A stretch of DNA of 64,000 bases, taken from contig JAEWPB010000008.1 of the NCBI GenBank assembly GCA_023399465.1, positions 1-64,000 of the forward strand. The letters run 5' to 3'. The notes beneath the pieces are model-generated. The model had not been told where the DNA came from, did not search any database, and saw only the letters and a list, made by a program, of their open reading frames with translations. This document shows, piece by piece, positions 35,818 through 43,767 of the stretch (positions are counted from its first letter, which is position 1; every line of letters begins with the position of its first letter). The position numbers and the translations under genes are program-made. Source of the stretch: Pseudomonadota bacterium (lineage in GTDB: Bacteria; Pseudomonadota; Alphaproteobacteria; Rhizobiales; Rhizobiaceae).

Positions 35818-36675
35818 TCACGGCCAGGCCGCATAGTTGGTTTCCAGCGCCGAGCGCTTGCGCTGGGCATCCGCGCGATAGGCACGCGGCGAAATCCCGG
35901 CGCTACGCTTGAAAAAGCGGCTGAAATAGGCGGCGTCGGTGAAGCCGAGCGCGGTCGCGACTTCGGCGACCTGCAGCGGTGACGCGTCGAGCAGCGTCAT
36001 GGCCTCGGTCATCAGGCGCTGATGGATGAGTTCCATCGGCGTGCGGCCGGCAGCGCGGCGAAAGGCGGTATTGAGACTGCCGGTGGTGACGCCGAGCGCG
36101 ACTGCGTATTGCGCAATCGTCCAGTGCTCGCGGGCGTGCAGTTCGACGAGATGCACGAAGCTGCGCACGATCGCCCGCGGCGACAATTGCGGCCGCGGGC
36201 CTCCGCTGCCGGTGAAGCGCCAGATCGCAATCAGCAGCAGCGCAAGATGATGCCGGATCACCTCTTCGGTTCCCGGCTGATGCGCCTTCAGTTCCTGCTC
36301 GATCGTCTGCAGGCTGGTCCAGAACCGTCGCGTATCGGCCGGAGCCAACCGGGCGCCGAGGATCGGATAGGCGATGGCATCGCGTACGTCGGCAAAAATC
36401 GCGCTCGCGGGCATGGCCGAACCGAGCACCACGTCCGGCACGGCAAGGGCTGCGCCTTCGGCACCGGCCTCGAAAACCACCGATCCCGCCTCGCCCGCCG
36501 GCGCCCAGACGATCGAAGGCGCGGTAAGGGTAGCTATGCTGTCGCCCAGCCGGATGCGGCCGCCACCCGCCACCAGCAGGAAAATGCGGTTGCGCTTTCC
36601 GCGGAAGGTCCAGACCGCATCCGACAGGGCGCCGCCGAAAAGCCGCGCCTCGGTGACGGGCGGCGGTCGTTGCAT
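35818..36675 (-). CDS. AraC-family transcriptional regulator
   Basis: This regulator of about 285 residues has an N-terminal cupin-like effector domain (FLLVAGGGRIRLGD, IVWAPAGEAG). The C-terminal AraC double helix-turn-helix contains WTIAQYAVALGVTTGSLNTAF and LGFTDAAYFSRFFKRSAGISP. ATG 36675 is chosen because it gives the usual family length. The longer frame runs into an upstream dyad that looks like an operator. It is divergent from the importer and aromatic-degradation genes and probably activates them in response to the imported aromatic compound. Confidence 0.85.
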   Translation of the reverse strand: MQRPPPVTEARLFGGALSDAVWTFRGKRNRIFLLVAGGGRIRLGDSIATLTAPSIVWAPAGEAGSVVFEAGAEGAALAVPDVVLGSAMPASAIFADVRDAIAYPILGARLAPADTRRFWTSLQTIEQELKAHQPGTEEVIRHHLALLLIAIWRFTGSGGPRPQLSPRAIVRSFVHLVELHAREHWTIAQYAVALGVTTGSLNTAFRRAAGRTPMELIHQRLMTEAMTLLDASPLQVAEVATALGFTDAAYFSRFFKRSAGISPRAYRADAQRKRSALETNYAAWP

Positions 36676-36772
36676 GGCTGCTGTCGTCGTCTGCGTAGTG
36701 CTGGTGATCGCTGGTCTTCCCACTAGCTCTGCTTGCCGCAGGCTTGACCACGGCATCCGGCGCGACGAAAAG

Positions 36773-36789
36773 TACAAGTATCTCTTGTA
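36773..36789. promoter_or_regulatory. Perfect dyad TACAAG-N5-CTTGTA, candidate AraC-type operator
   Basis: A 6-base perfect inverted repeat with a 5-base spacer lies in the 249-base gap between the AraC-family regulator and the importer operon. A second small dyad CTGAC-AAAC-GTCAG is at 36825-36838. A GGCCTG/CAGGCC hairpin at 36888-36906 lies just before the Shine-Dalgarno of the binding-protein gene. Regulator binding is inferred from position. Confidence 0.45.
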
Positions 36790-36924
36790 AAAGTCTATTT
36801 CTCTTCCCGCCGCTCGCGGTTAACCTGACAAACGTCAGAAATGTCCGACAACCGGCGAAACCCGGCATTCGGCAGAGCTGATAACGCGGCCTGTCGGGAG
36901 CAGGCCCTATCGGGAGGACAATCA

Positions 36925-38151
36925 ATGACACTCTTTCAACGCAGACAGGTTCTGCGAACGACGGCGCTCGCCTTCTCGCTGGTTGCATCGGGGTTTATTA
37001 CCGGGGCGCAGGCACAGGACAAGAAATCCGTTCGCATCGGCTATGCCATTTCCAAGACCGGACCGAATGCCGGCGGCGCGGGCATCACCACGCTTCCGAA
37101 CTATCAGCTGTGGCTCAAGGACGTGAACGACGCCGGCGGCCTCGAAATGCCGGATGGCTCCAGGCTGCCGATCGAAGTGATCGAATATGACGACCGCTCC
37201 TCGTCGGAAGAGGTGGTGCGCGCGGTCGAGCGCCTGGCGACCCAGGATCAGGTCGACTTCATCCTCGCGCCGTGGGGAACCGGCTTCAACCTGGCAGTGG
37301 CGCCGCTGTTCGACCGCTACGGCTACCCGCAGCTCGCCGTCTCCTCGGTCACCGACAAGGCACGGCAGTTCGTCGAGCGCTGGAAGAAGAGCTTCTGGAT
37401 GCTCGGCGGCGGCCATGACTATGCCAAGGCGCTCGCCTCCGTTCTGGTCGACGCCGGCAAGGCCGGCACGATCAACAACAAGGTCGCCATGGTCTCGGTG
37501 TCGGATGGCTTCGGCATCGACCTCGTCACCGCCGCCCGTCCGGCGTTCGAGGAAGCCGGCATCGAGGTCGTCTATGACAAGACCTATCCGGTCGGCACCT
37601 CCGACTTTTCGCCGATGATCAACGAGGCCAAGGCGAGCGGCGCCGACACCTTCGTCGCCTTCTCCTATCCGCCGGATACGTTTGCCCTCACCCAGCAGTC
37701 GCAGGTCGCGGACTTCAATCCAAAGGTCCTCTATCTCGGTGTTGGCACAGGCTTCCCCGTCTATGGCAAGAACAATGGCGACAACGCGACAGGCGTGATG
37801 AGCCTCGGCGGCATCGATCCGTCCAACGAAGCCAACGCCGCCTATCGCAAGCGCCACGAGGAAGTGATCGGCCAGGGTCCGGACTACTGGGGCAGCGTCA
37901 TCACCTATGCCAGCCTGCAGATGCTGCAGGAAGCGATCAAGCGCAAGGGGCTCGACAAGGACGCCGTCTCCAGCGAGATCGCCACCGGCACGTTCCAGAC
38001 CGTGCTCGGCGAGACGAAGATGGAAAACAACCAGCTTCGCCAGTTGTGGTGGACCGGGCAGTGGCAGAACGGCCAGTTCGTCGGCATCTCACCGGCCGAC
38101 CGCGCCGGCGCGAGCAAGGCGCTGCTGCCGCGGGAACCCTGGAAGAAGTAG
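36925..38151 (+). CDS. HAAT-type ABC substrate-binding protein (aromatic cassette)
   Basis: This periplasmic protein of about 408 residues has a signal peptide (RQVLRTTALAFSLVASGFITGAQAQ). The mature part has the type-I fold of LivJ/LivK relatives: VRIGYAISKTGPNAGGAG, YDDRSSSEEVVRAVERL, FILAPWGTGFNLAVAPLF, KASGADTFVAFSYPPDTF. ATG 36925 follows CGGGAGGA and is preferred to an in-frame ATG 84 bases earlier. It heads the operon of permeases, ATPases, aldehyde dehydrogenase and dioxygenase. The ligand is therefore more likely an aromatic acid or ketone than an amino acid; this is inferred from context. Confidence 0.88.
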   Translation: MTLFQRRQVLRTTALAFSLVASGFITGAQAQDKKSVRIGYAISKTGPNAGGAGITTLPNYQLWLKDVNDAGGLEMPDGSRLPIEVIEYDDRSSSEEVVRAVERLATQDQVDFILAPWGTGFNLAVAPLFDRYGYPQLAVSSVTDKARQFVERWKKSFWMLGGGHDYAKALASVLVDAGKAGTINNKVAMVSVSDGFGIDLVTAARPAFEEAGIEVVYDKTYPVGTSDFSPMINEAKASGADTFVAFSYPPDTFALTQQSQVADFNPKVLYLGVGTGFPVYGKNNGDNATGVMSLGGIDPSNEANAAYRKRHEEVIGQGPDYWGSVITYASLQMLQEAIKRKGLDKDAVSSEIATGTFQTVLGETKMENNQLRQLWWTGQWQNGQFVGISPADRAGASKALLPREPWKK

Positions 38152-38160
38152 CAGCAAAGC

Positions 38161-38187
38161 CCCTCGTTCCCGCCGCGGGAGCGAGGG
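38161..38187 (+). terminator. Strong hairpin between binding-protein and permease genes
   Basis: CCCTCGTTCCC pairs with GGGAGCGAGGG (11 pairs, one G:U) around a GCCGC loop, nine bases after the binding-protein stop. There is no U-tract, so it is more likely an attenuating or RNA-stabilising stem. Such a stem would keep the binding protein more abundant than the downstream membrane proteins. Confidence 0.55.
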
Positions 38188-38288
38188 CATGCCCACCGGG
38201 TTTCGCCCGGATTTTCCGGCACGCGCGACCGCCGCCCCGATCCATTGGCGGTCACGCACTACCGAAATGCAGATGAAGGAGGAGGCCG

Positions 38289-39161
38289 ATGCTCGTCACG
38301 GCCCTGTTATCCGGGCTTGTGCTCGGCGGAACCTATGCGCTGGTCGCCATGGGGCTGACGCTCCAGTACGGCATCGCCCGCATCATGAACCTCGCCTATG
38401 GTGAAATGATCATCTCGGCAGCGTTTCTCGCCTATGTCCTCTTTACCGGGTTCGACATCAATCCGGTGGCAGGCCTGCTGGTCGCGGTACCTGCCGGATT
38501 CCTGCTTGGCTATGTCGTCTATGGCGTGATGATGCGGCCGCTGGTCGCCCGTTCGAAGGACAAGGCCAGCCTCGAGATCGACTCCATCCTTGCCACCTTC
38601 GGCCTGCTTTTCGTCATTCAGGGCGTGCTGCTGGTGATCTTCGGCGCCAATTACACCAGCTACAACTACCTCAACGTCGCGGTGACCATCGCCGGCACCA
38701 ATCTCGCCGCAAATCGCCTGCTTGCCTTCGTCCTGGCTGTGGTGCTGGCAGCCGCGATCTACCTGCTGCTGACGCGAACCCTTTGGGGCACGGCGCTGCG
38801 CGCCGTATCCGTGGCGCCCGGATCGGCGCCGCTCGTCGGCATCGACGTCGACAAGGCGGCCCGGCTGGCCTTCGCGCTCGGGGGCGCACTTGCCGCTGCC
38901 GGCGGCGTGGTGATCTCGATGTACCAGACCTTCACCGCCACCTCGGGCGTCGTCTTCACCATGAAGGCGTTGATCGTCGTCATCATGGGCGGGGTGGGCA
39001 ACATCCTCGGGGCTCTGTCGGCCGGCCTCATCCTCGGACTGGTCGAGACCTTCGTCGCCACCTACCTCGACCCCGGGCTGACCCTTGCCGCCACCTACCT
39101 CATCTTCCTCGCGGTGCTGCTCTGGCGGCCGGCCGGCCTGTTCGGGAGGGTTGCGCGATGA
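38289..39161 (+). CDS. HAAT-type ABC permease, LivH-like
   Basis: This 290-residue permease of the branched-chain-amino-acid/aromatic-acid transporter class has about eight helices. The N-terminal GLVLGGTYALVAMGLTLQYG and MNLAYGEMI elements are characteristic. Near residue 225 it has the conserved MKALIVVIMGGVGNILGAL stretch. An AAGGAGGAGG ribosome-binding site precedes the ATG. The stop overlaps the next permease gene by four bases. Confidence 0.92.
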   Translation: MLVTALLSGLVLGGTYALVAMGLTLQYGIARIMNLAYGEMIISAAFLAYVLFTGFDINPVAGLLVAVPAGFLLGYVVYGVMMRPLVARSKDKASLEIDSILATFGLLFVIQGVLLVIFGANYTSYNYLNVAVTIAGTNLAANRLLAFVLAVVLAAAIYLLLTRTLWGTALRAVSVAPGSAPLVGIDVDKAARLAFALGGALAAAGGVVISMYQTFTATSGVVFTMKALIVVIMGGVGNILGALSAGLILGLVETFVATYLDPGLTLAATYLIFLAVLLWRPAGLFGRVAR

Positions 39162-40114
39162 ACCGCATGCTGCTCGCCCAGGGCGCCGGCTTCATCACCG
39201 TGGTGGTCCTGCTCGCCCTCGTTCCACTCGCCGCCGGCCCCTACACGATCACGCTGATGATCGGGATGTTCGGCTACATCACGCTCGCCACTGCCTGGGC
39301 GCTGTTCTCAGGGCCGACCCGCTACGTCTCGCTGGCAACCGTCGCCTTCTTCGGCATCGGCGCCTATACGGTCGCGGTGTTTTCGGAGACGCTCGCCTAT
39401 CCGCTGCTGCTGGCCGTCGCCGGCCTCGTCGGGCTGGGCTTCGCCCTTGTCGTCGGCCTCGCGACCCTCCGCCTGGCCGGCGTCTACTTCGTCATCTTCA
39501 CCTTCGGCCTTGCCGAACTCGTCCGCCAGCTCGTCACCTGGTACGAGGTCAACATCACCGGGACCCTCGGCCGCTACATCTTCCTGCCGCTGACGCCCGA
39601 AGACATCTACTGGATGCTGCTGGCGCTCGGCTCCGTCACCTTCCTGATCTCCTGGGGCATCGGCCGCAGCCGGCTCGGCCTCGCGCTCAAGGTGATCGGC
39701 GACGACGAAGTGGTGGCCGCCCACTGCGGCATCGACATCGCCCGCGTCAAGCTCGCGCTGTTTGCGGTGAGCGCCGTGATCATCACCCTGGTCGGGGCAA
39801 TCCAGGCTCCGCGTTGGACCTATGTCGAGCCGGCGATCGCCTTCAACCCGACGGTCTCGTTCCTGACGCTGATCATGGCGCTGCTCGGCGGTGCAAACCG
39901 CCTGTGGGGGCCGATCCTCGGCGCGGTGCCGCTGTTCCTGCTGTTCGAATGGCTGTCGGCGCATTTCCCGAACCACTATTCGATCATCCTCGGTCTGATA
40001 TTCATCGCCATCGTCTTCGTGCTGCCGCGCGGGGTGCTGGCCTTCGTCGAGGAGAACTGGAAGCGCTGGCGTCAGGGCAACTCCGGAGCCACGGCCAGCG
40101 AGGCAAGCAAATGA
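39158..40114 (+). CDS. HAAT-type ABC permease, LivM-like
   Basis: This 318-residue permease is the partner of the LivH-like subunit. It has GYITLATAWALFSGPTRYVSL early on and AGVYFVIFTFGLAELVRQL near residue 110. The ATPase-contacting loop contains GDDEVVAAHCGIDIARVK near 185. The start ATG overlaps the preceding stop; a longer open frame reaching into the upstream gene is rejected. Its own stop overlaps the ATPase start. It forms half of the translocation pore. Confidence 0.92.
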   Translation: MNRMLLAQGAGFITVVVLLALVPLAAGPYTITLMIGMFGYITLATAWALFSGPTRYVSLATVAFFGIGAYTVAVFSETLAYPLLLAVAGLVGLGFALVVGLATLRLAGVYFVIFTFGLAELVRQLVTWYEVNITGTLGRYIFLPLTPEDIYWMLLALGSVTFLISWGIGRSRLGLALKVIGDDEVVAAHCGIDIARVKLALFAVSAVIITLVGAIQAPRWTYVEPAIAFNPTVSFLTLIMALLGGANRLWGPILGAVPLFLLFEWLSAHFPNHYSIILGLIFIAIVFVLPRGVLAFVEENWKRWRQGNSGATASEASK

Positions 40115-40839
40115 CCCACCTGCTCACCATATCGGGCCTCACCAAGCGCTTCGGCGGCCTGACCGCGGTCAATGCCCTGTCTTTCTCGCTCGAACGCGGT
40201 GAGGTCGTGGGCCTGCTCGGCCCCAACGGCTCGGGCAAGACCACCGTGCTCAACATGATTTCCGGGCACCTGGCTCCGAGCGCCGGGACGATCGCGCTCA
40301 ACGACGCCCCGATTTCGGGACTGGCGCCGAACCGCATCGCCCTCAGGGGCGTTTCCCGCACCTTCCAGCTGGTGCGGGCACTTCCCTCGCTGACGGTCGA
40401 GGAAAACGTCATCGCCGCGCTCGCCTTCGGACGGCACAGGTTGTGGGGTGAGGAAGCCCGTGCCGCGGCCAATGCCCGGCTCACCGAGGTCGGGCTGGCC
40501 GGGCGCGCCAGCCAGAAGGCCGAGGACCTGACCTATATCGACCAGAAGCGCATGGAACTCGCCCGGGCGCTGGCGGCAGAGCCCGAACTGCTCCTGCTCG
40601 ATGAATGGCTGGCAGGCCTCAACCCCACTGAACTCATGACCGGCATCGAGCTCATCCAGTCGCTGAAGAGCCGCGGCATCACCATTCTTCTGGTGGAACA
40701 TGTGATGGATGCCATTCGCGCGCTGTGCGGCCGCTGCGTCGTGATGAATGCGGGTCGGAAGATCGCGGATGCCCCGACGGCCGAAGCCCTGACCCAGCCG
40801 GAGGTCGTTACTGCCTATCTCGGAGATGCCCATGCTTGA
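40111..40839 (+). CDS. HAAT-type ABC ATPase, LivG-like
   Basis: This 242-residue ATPase has Walker A GPNGSGKTT near residue 38 and the Q-loop at SRTFQLVRALPSLTV. The signature region reads LTYIDQKRMELARAL, where the canonical LSGGQ is replaced, as often in LivG-type subunits. Walker B is LLLLDEWLAGLNP, followed by the HVMDAI switch. A 4-base overlap couples it to the permease gene upstream. It works as a heterodimer with the following LivF-like protein. Confidence 0.92.
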   Translation: MTHLLTISGLTKRFGGLTAVNALSFSLERGEVVGLLGPNGSGKTTVLNMISGHLAPSAGTIALNDAPISGLAPNRIALRGVSRTFQLVRALPSLTVEENVIAALAFGRHRLWGEEARAAANARLTEVGLAGRASQKAEDLTYIDQKRMELARALAAEPELLLLDEWLAGLNPTELMTGIELIQSLKSRGITILLVEHVMDAIRALCGRCVVMNAGRKIADAPTAEALTQPEVVTAYLGDAHA

Positions 40840-41545
40840 GGTCAGCAATCTCTCGCTTCACTACGGCCGCCATGTCGCCCTCGACCGCGTCTCGATCCGG
40901 GTCGGCAAGGGCGAAACCGTGGTCATTCTCGGCGCCAACGGCGCGGGCAAGTCGTCGCTGCTGAAGTCGATTGCCGGTGTCACTACGCCGGACCGGGGCG
41001 CGGTCGTCTCCTTCGGCGGCCGGACGATTGCCGGAACACCGGCGCATGAGGTGCTCGAGGCCGGCATCGCCCTCGTCCCCGAGGGCCGCGGCATCTTCGG
41101 CGATCTGACGGTCGCAGAAAACCTCGCGCTCGGCGCCTATGCCAGGCGGGCCCGTGGTGGCGCCGGGGAACGCCGCGAATTCGTCTACGGCCTGTTTCCG
41201 AAGCTTCGTGATCGGCGCGGCCAGTACGTCAACACCATGTCCGGCGGCGAACAGCAGATGGTCGCGATCGCCCGCGCCTTGATGTCGAAGCCGGATCTGT
41301 TGATGCTGGACGAACCGAGTCTCGGCCTCGCTCCCGTGGTTGTCGGCGAACTCTTCCAGAGCCTCGCCCGCATTCGCGAGACCGGCATCGCCCTGCTTGT
41401 CGTCGAGCAGAACGTCAAACTCAGCCTCTCGATCGCCGATCGCGGCTATCTCGCGGAAGCCGGCCGCATCACCGGCGAAGATACTGCCGAAGCACTGATG
41501 AACGACGACGCCGTGCGGCGCGCGTTCCTCGGCGCAACGGCCTGA
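40832..41545 (+). CDS. HAAT-type ABC ATPase, LivF-like
   Basis: This 237-residue ATPase has Walker A GANGAGKSS, a full signature MSGGEQQMVAIARAL and Walker B LLMLDEPSLGLAP. Two in-frame ATGs are possible. The second, at 40832, has GGAG at a 5-base spacing and overlaps the LivG stop by eight bases, so it is preferred. It completes the importer. Confidence 0.92.
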   Translation: MLEVSNLSLHYGRHVALDRVSIRVGKGETVVILGANGAGKSSLLKSIAGVTTPDRGAVVSFGGRTIAGTPAHEVLEAGIALVPEGRGIFGDLTVAENLALGAYARRARGGAGERREFVYGLFPKLRDRRGQYVNTMSGGEQQMVAIARALMSKPDLLMLDEPSLGLAPVVVGELFQSLARIRETGIALLVVEQNVKLSLSIADRGYLAEAGRITGEDTAEALMNDDAVRRAFLGATA

Positions 41546-41568
41546 CTGCAAGACAAGGAGCCGTATCC

Positions 41569-43020
41569 ATGAACATGCTTGGACTGAAGATCAACAACGC
41601 CGAGGTCGCAGCCTCCGATGGCCGCACCTTCGAACGGCTGAACCCGATCTCCGGCGAAGTCGCCGCCCGTGTCGCGGCCGCCTCGGTCGAGGATGCGCGC
41701 GCGGCCGCCAACGCCGCCGCCAAGGCCTTCCCCGCCTGGGCTGCAATGGGTCCGGGACCGCGGCGCAAGCTGCTGCTTGCCGCCGCCGACCGCCTGCAGG
41801 AAAAGGCGCCCGATTTCGTCGCCGCCATGGCGGAGGAAACCGGTGCCACTGCCGGCTGGGCGATGTTCAACGTCGCGCTTGCCTCCGACATGCTGCGCGA
41901 GGCAGCCGCGCTCACCACCCAGATTACAGGTGAAGTGATCCCCTCGAACCGGCCAGGCAGCACGGCGCTCGCCGTTCGCCAGCCGGCAGGCGTCGTTCTC
42001 TCGATCGCGCCATGGAACGCGCCCGTCATCCTCGGAGTGCGCTCGCTGGCAACCCCGCTTGCCTGCGGCAATACCGTTGTCATGAAGACGTCGGAAATCT
42101 GCCCGCGCACCCATCGCCTCATCATCGATGCACTGCACGAGGCAGGCCTGCCGGAAGGCGTGCTCAATGCGGTATCAAACGCACCGGAAGACGCCGGCGA
42201 GATCGTCGAAGCGCTGATCGCCCATCCGGCCGTGCGCCGGGTCAACTTCAACGGCTCGACCCGCGTCGGCCGTATCATCGCCGAGACCGCGGGCCGCCAT
42301 CTCAAGCCGGCGCTACTGGAACTGGGCGGCAAGGCGCCGTTCATCGTCCTCGATGACGCCGATATCGAACAGGCGGTCGCCGCTGCTGCCTTCGGCGCCT
42401 ACATGAACCAGGGCCAGATCTGCATGTCGACCGAACGCATCGTCGTCGATGAGACGATCGCCGATGAGTTCGTCGCCGCGCTGGCCGCCAAGGCGAAGAC
42501 GCTTGCCGCCGGCGACCCGCGCAAGGGCAATACGCCGCTCGGCTCGGTGGTCGATGCGCGCGCCGCGCAGAGGATCGACAGCCTGGTCCGCGATGCGGTC
42601 TCCAAGGGGGCGGTGCTGGCTGCCGGCGGCGGCATCAACGGCACGATCGTCGAGGCGACGCTGCTCGACGGCGTGACCTCTTCGATGCGTATCTATGCCG
42701 AGGAAAGCTTCGGACCGGTCGTCTCGGTCGTCCGCGTCGGTTCCGTCGACGAGGCGGTCCGGGTTGCCAACGACACCGAATATGGCCTGTCGTCCGCAGT
42801 CTTCGGCAAGGACGTGATGCGCGCACTCGCCGTCGCGCGGCGCATCGAGTCCGGCATCTGCCATGTCAACGGCCCGACGGTGCACGACGAAGCGCAGATG
42901 CCGTTCGGCGGCGTCAAGGATTCCGGCTATGGCCGCTTCGGCGGCAAGGCCGGTATTGCCGAATTCACCGAATTGCGCTGGGTTACCATCCAGGACGGCC
43001 CGATTCACTACCCTATCTGA
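41569..43020 (+). CDS. Aldehyde dehydrogenase (salicylaldehyde/vanillin-dehydrogenase-like)
   Basis: This 483-residue NAD(P)-dependent dehydrogenase oxidises an aldehyde to its acid. The coenzyme region has SIAPWNAPVILGVRSLATPL near residue 145 and NFNGSTRVGR near 226. The catalytic base is the glutamate in LELGGKAP (about 251), and the nucleophile is the cysteine in GQICMSTER (about 285). The overall pattern (MNQGQICMST, HDEAQMPFGGVKDSGYG) is that of aromatic aldehyde dehydrogenases. It lies 23 bases after the importer genes and just before the dioxygenase gene, consistent with aromatic catabolism. Confidence 0.88.
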   Translation: MNMLGLKINNAEVAASDGRTFERLNPISGEVAARVAAASVEDARAAANAAAKAFPAWAAMGPGPRRKLLLAAADRLQEKAPDFVAAMAEETGATAGWAMFNVALASDMLREAAALTTQITGEVIPSNRPGSTALAVRQPAGVVLSIAPWNAPVILGVRSLATPLACGNTVVMKTSEICPRTHRLIIDALHEAGLPEGVLNAVSNAPEDAGEIVEALIAHPAVRRVNFNGSTRVGRIIAETAGRHLKPALLELGGKAPFIVLDDADIEQAVAAAAFGAYMNQGQICMSTERIVVDETIADEFVAALAAKAKTLAAGDPRKGNTPLGSVVDARAAQRIDSLVRDAVSKGAVLAAGGGINGTIVEATLLDGVTSSMRIYAEESFGPVVSVVRVGSVDEAVRVANDTEYGLSSAVFGKDVMRALAVARRIESGICHVNGPTVHDEAQMPFGGVKDSGYGRFGGKAGIAEFTELRWVTIQDGPIHYPI

Positions 43021-43088
43021 GGCGCGATCCTGTCGGCGGCACAACGCATGCGCCGCCGAACCAAAATACGGCATCAATGGAGGAAGCA

Positions 43089-43622
43089 ATGCCCGAACTT
43101 GCCACCAGTGAATTCTGGAAGGACCTGAAGCCGATCGACAAGGTTTTCCAGCCGGACGCCTTGCCGGAGGTCTATCTGCAGAACGCGCCGACCGATGACG
43201 AGCGCTACTACGTGCCGTTCACCGAGACGGTTTCGTCGCGTCCCCTGTGGATCTCGCCGACCCAGAACAAGTGGTGCGACATCCTGATGGCGAAGAAGGC
43301 CGGACTGGTGAACCGGCACTATCATCCCCATGAGGTCTTCGCCTACACGATCTCCGGCAAATGGGGCTATCTCGAGCATGACTGGACGGCGACTGCCGGC
43401 GATTTCGTCTACGAGACGCCCGGCGAAGGCCACACCCTCGTCGCCTACGAGCACGAACAGCCGATGAAGGTGTTCTTCCAGGTCAAGGGGCCGCTGATCT
43501 GGCTTGACGAAAAGGGTGAGCCGGACGGCTTCTTCGACGTCCACAACTACATTGCGCTTTGTCGCGACCACTACGAAAAGGTCGGCCTCGGACGCGACTA
43601 CGTCGAAAAGCTGTTCCGCTGA
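43089..43622 (+). CDS. 2,4'-Dihydroxyacetophenone dioxygenase-like cupin
   Basis: This 177-residue single-domain cupin has the size of 2,4'-dihydroxyacetophenone dioxygenase. That enzyme cleaves the side chain of a hydroxylated acetophenone to a benzoate and formate. Metal ligands are likely His77, His79 (RHYHPHE) and His115 (GEGHTLVAYEH). Conserved KWGYLEHDW and GDFVYETPGEG surround the site. The GGAGG ribosome-binding site overlaps an earlier in-frame ATG, so ATG 43089 is the real start. It is the last gene of the aromatic operon, with a strong hairpin after it. True substrate is inferred. Confidence 0.8.
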   Translation: MPELATSEFWKDLKPIDKVFQPDALPEVYLQNAPTDDERYYVPFTETVSSRPLWISPTQNKWCDILMAKKAGLVNRHYHPHEVFAYTISGKWGYLEHDWTATAGDFVYETPGEGHTLVAYEHEQPMKVFFQVKGPLIWLDEKGEPDGFFDVHNYIALCRDHYEKVGLGRDYVEKLFR

Positions 43623-43633
43623 GCCATCTGATT

Positions 43634-43669
43634 GACCGTCCGGGCGGGTCTTCTCCCGTCCGGACGGTC
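43634..43669 (+). terminator. Hairpin terminator after aromatic operon
   Basis: A 15-pair stem (one G:U) joins GACCGTCCGGGCGGG and CCCGTCCGGACGGTC across a TCTTCT loop, eleven bases after the dioxygenase stop. The following bases are not strongly U-rich. Its strength and position at the end of the operon still favour transcription termination. Confidence 0.65.
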
Positions 43670-43700
43670 CGCTTAAAGTTCAAAAATCCTCGCGATGGCC

Positions 43701-43725
43701 GGAACAATTGCGACCTTATCCCGTT
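43701..43725 (+). promoter_or_regulatory. Candidate general-stress (EcfG/RpoE2) promoter for Ku gene
   Basis: GGAAC at 43701-43705 and CGTT at 43722-43725 are separated by 16 bases. This is the -35/-10 pattern of the alphaproteobacterial extracytoplasmic-function general stress sigma factor. It lies 42 bases before the Ku start codon, in the right orientation. Confidence 0.7.
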
Positions 43726-43767
43726 GCAGCGACTGAGGCGTAATGTGCGCAGTTCGGGAGATCGTCG

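Noticed and set aside
29509..36675. Complete Pycsar anti-phage defence island
   Set aside because: No PycC-type cyclase is next to the PycTM-like gene and no mobile-element or other defence genes are present, so defence is only one possibility.
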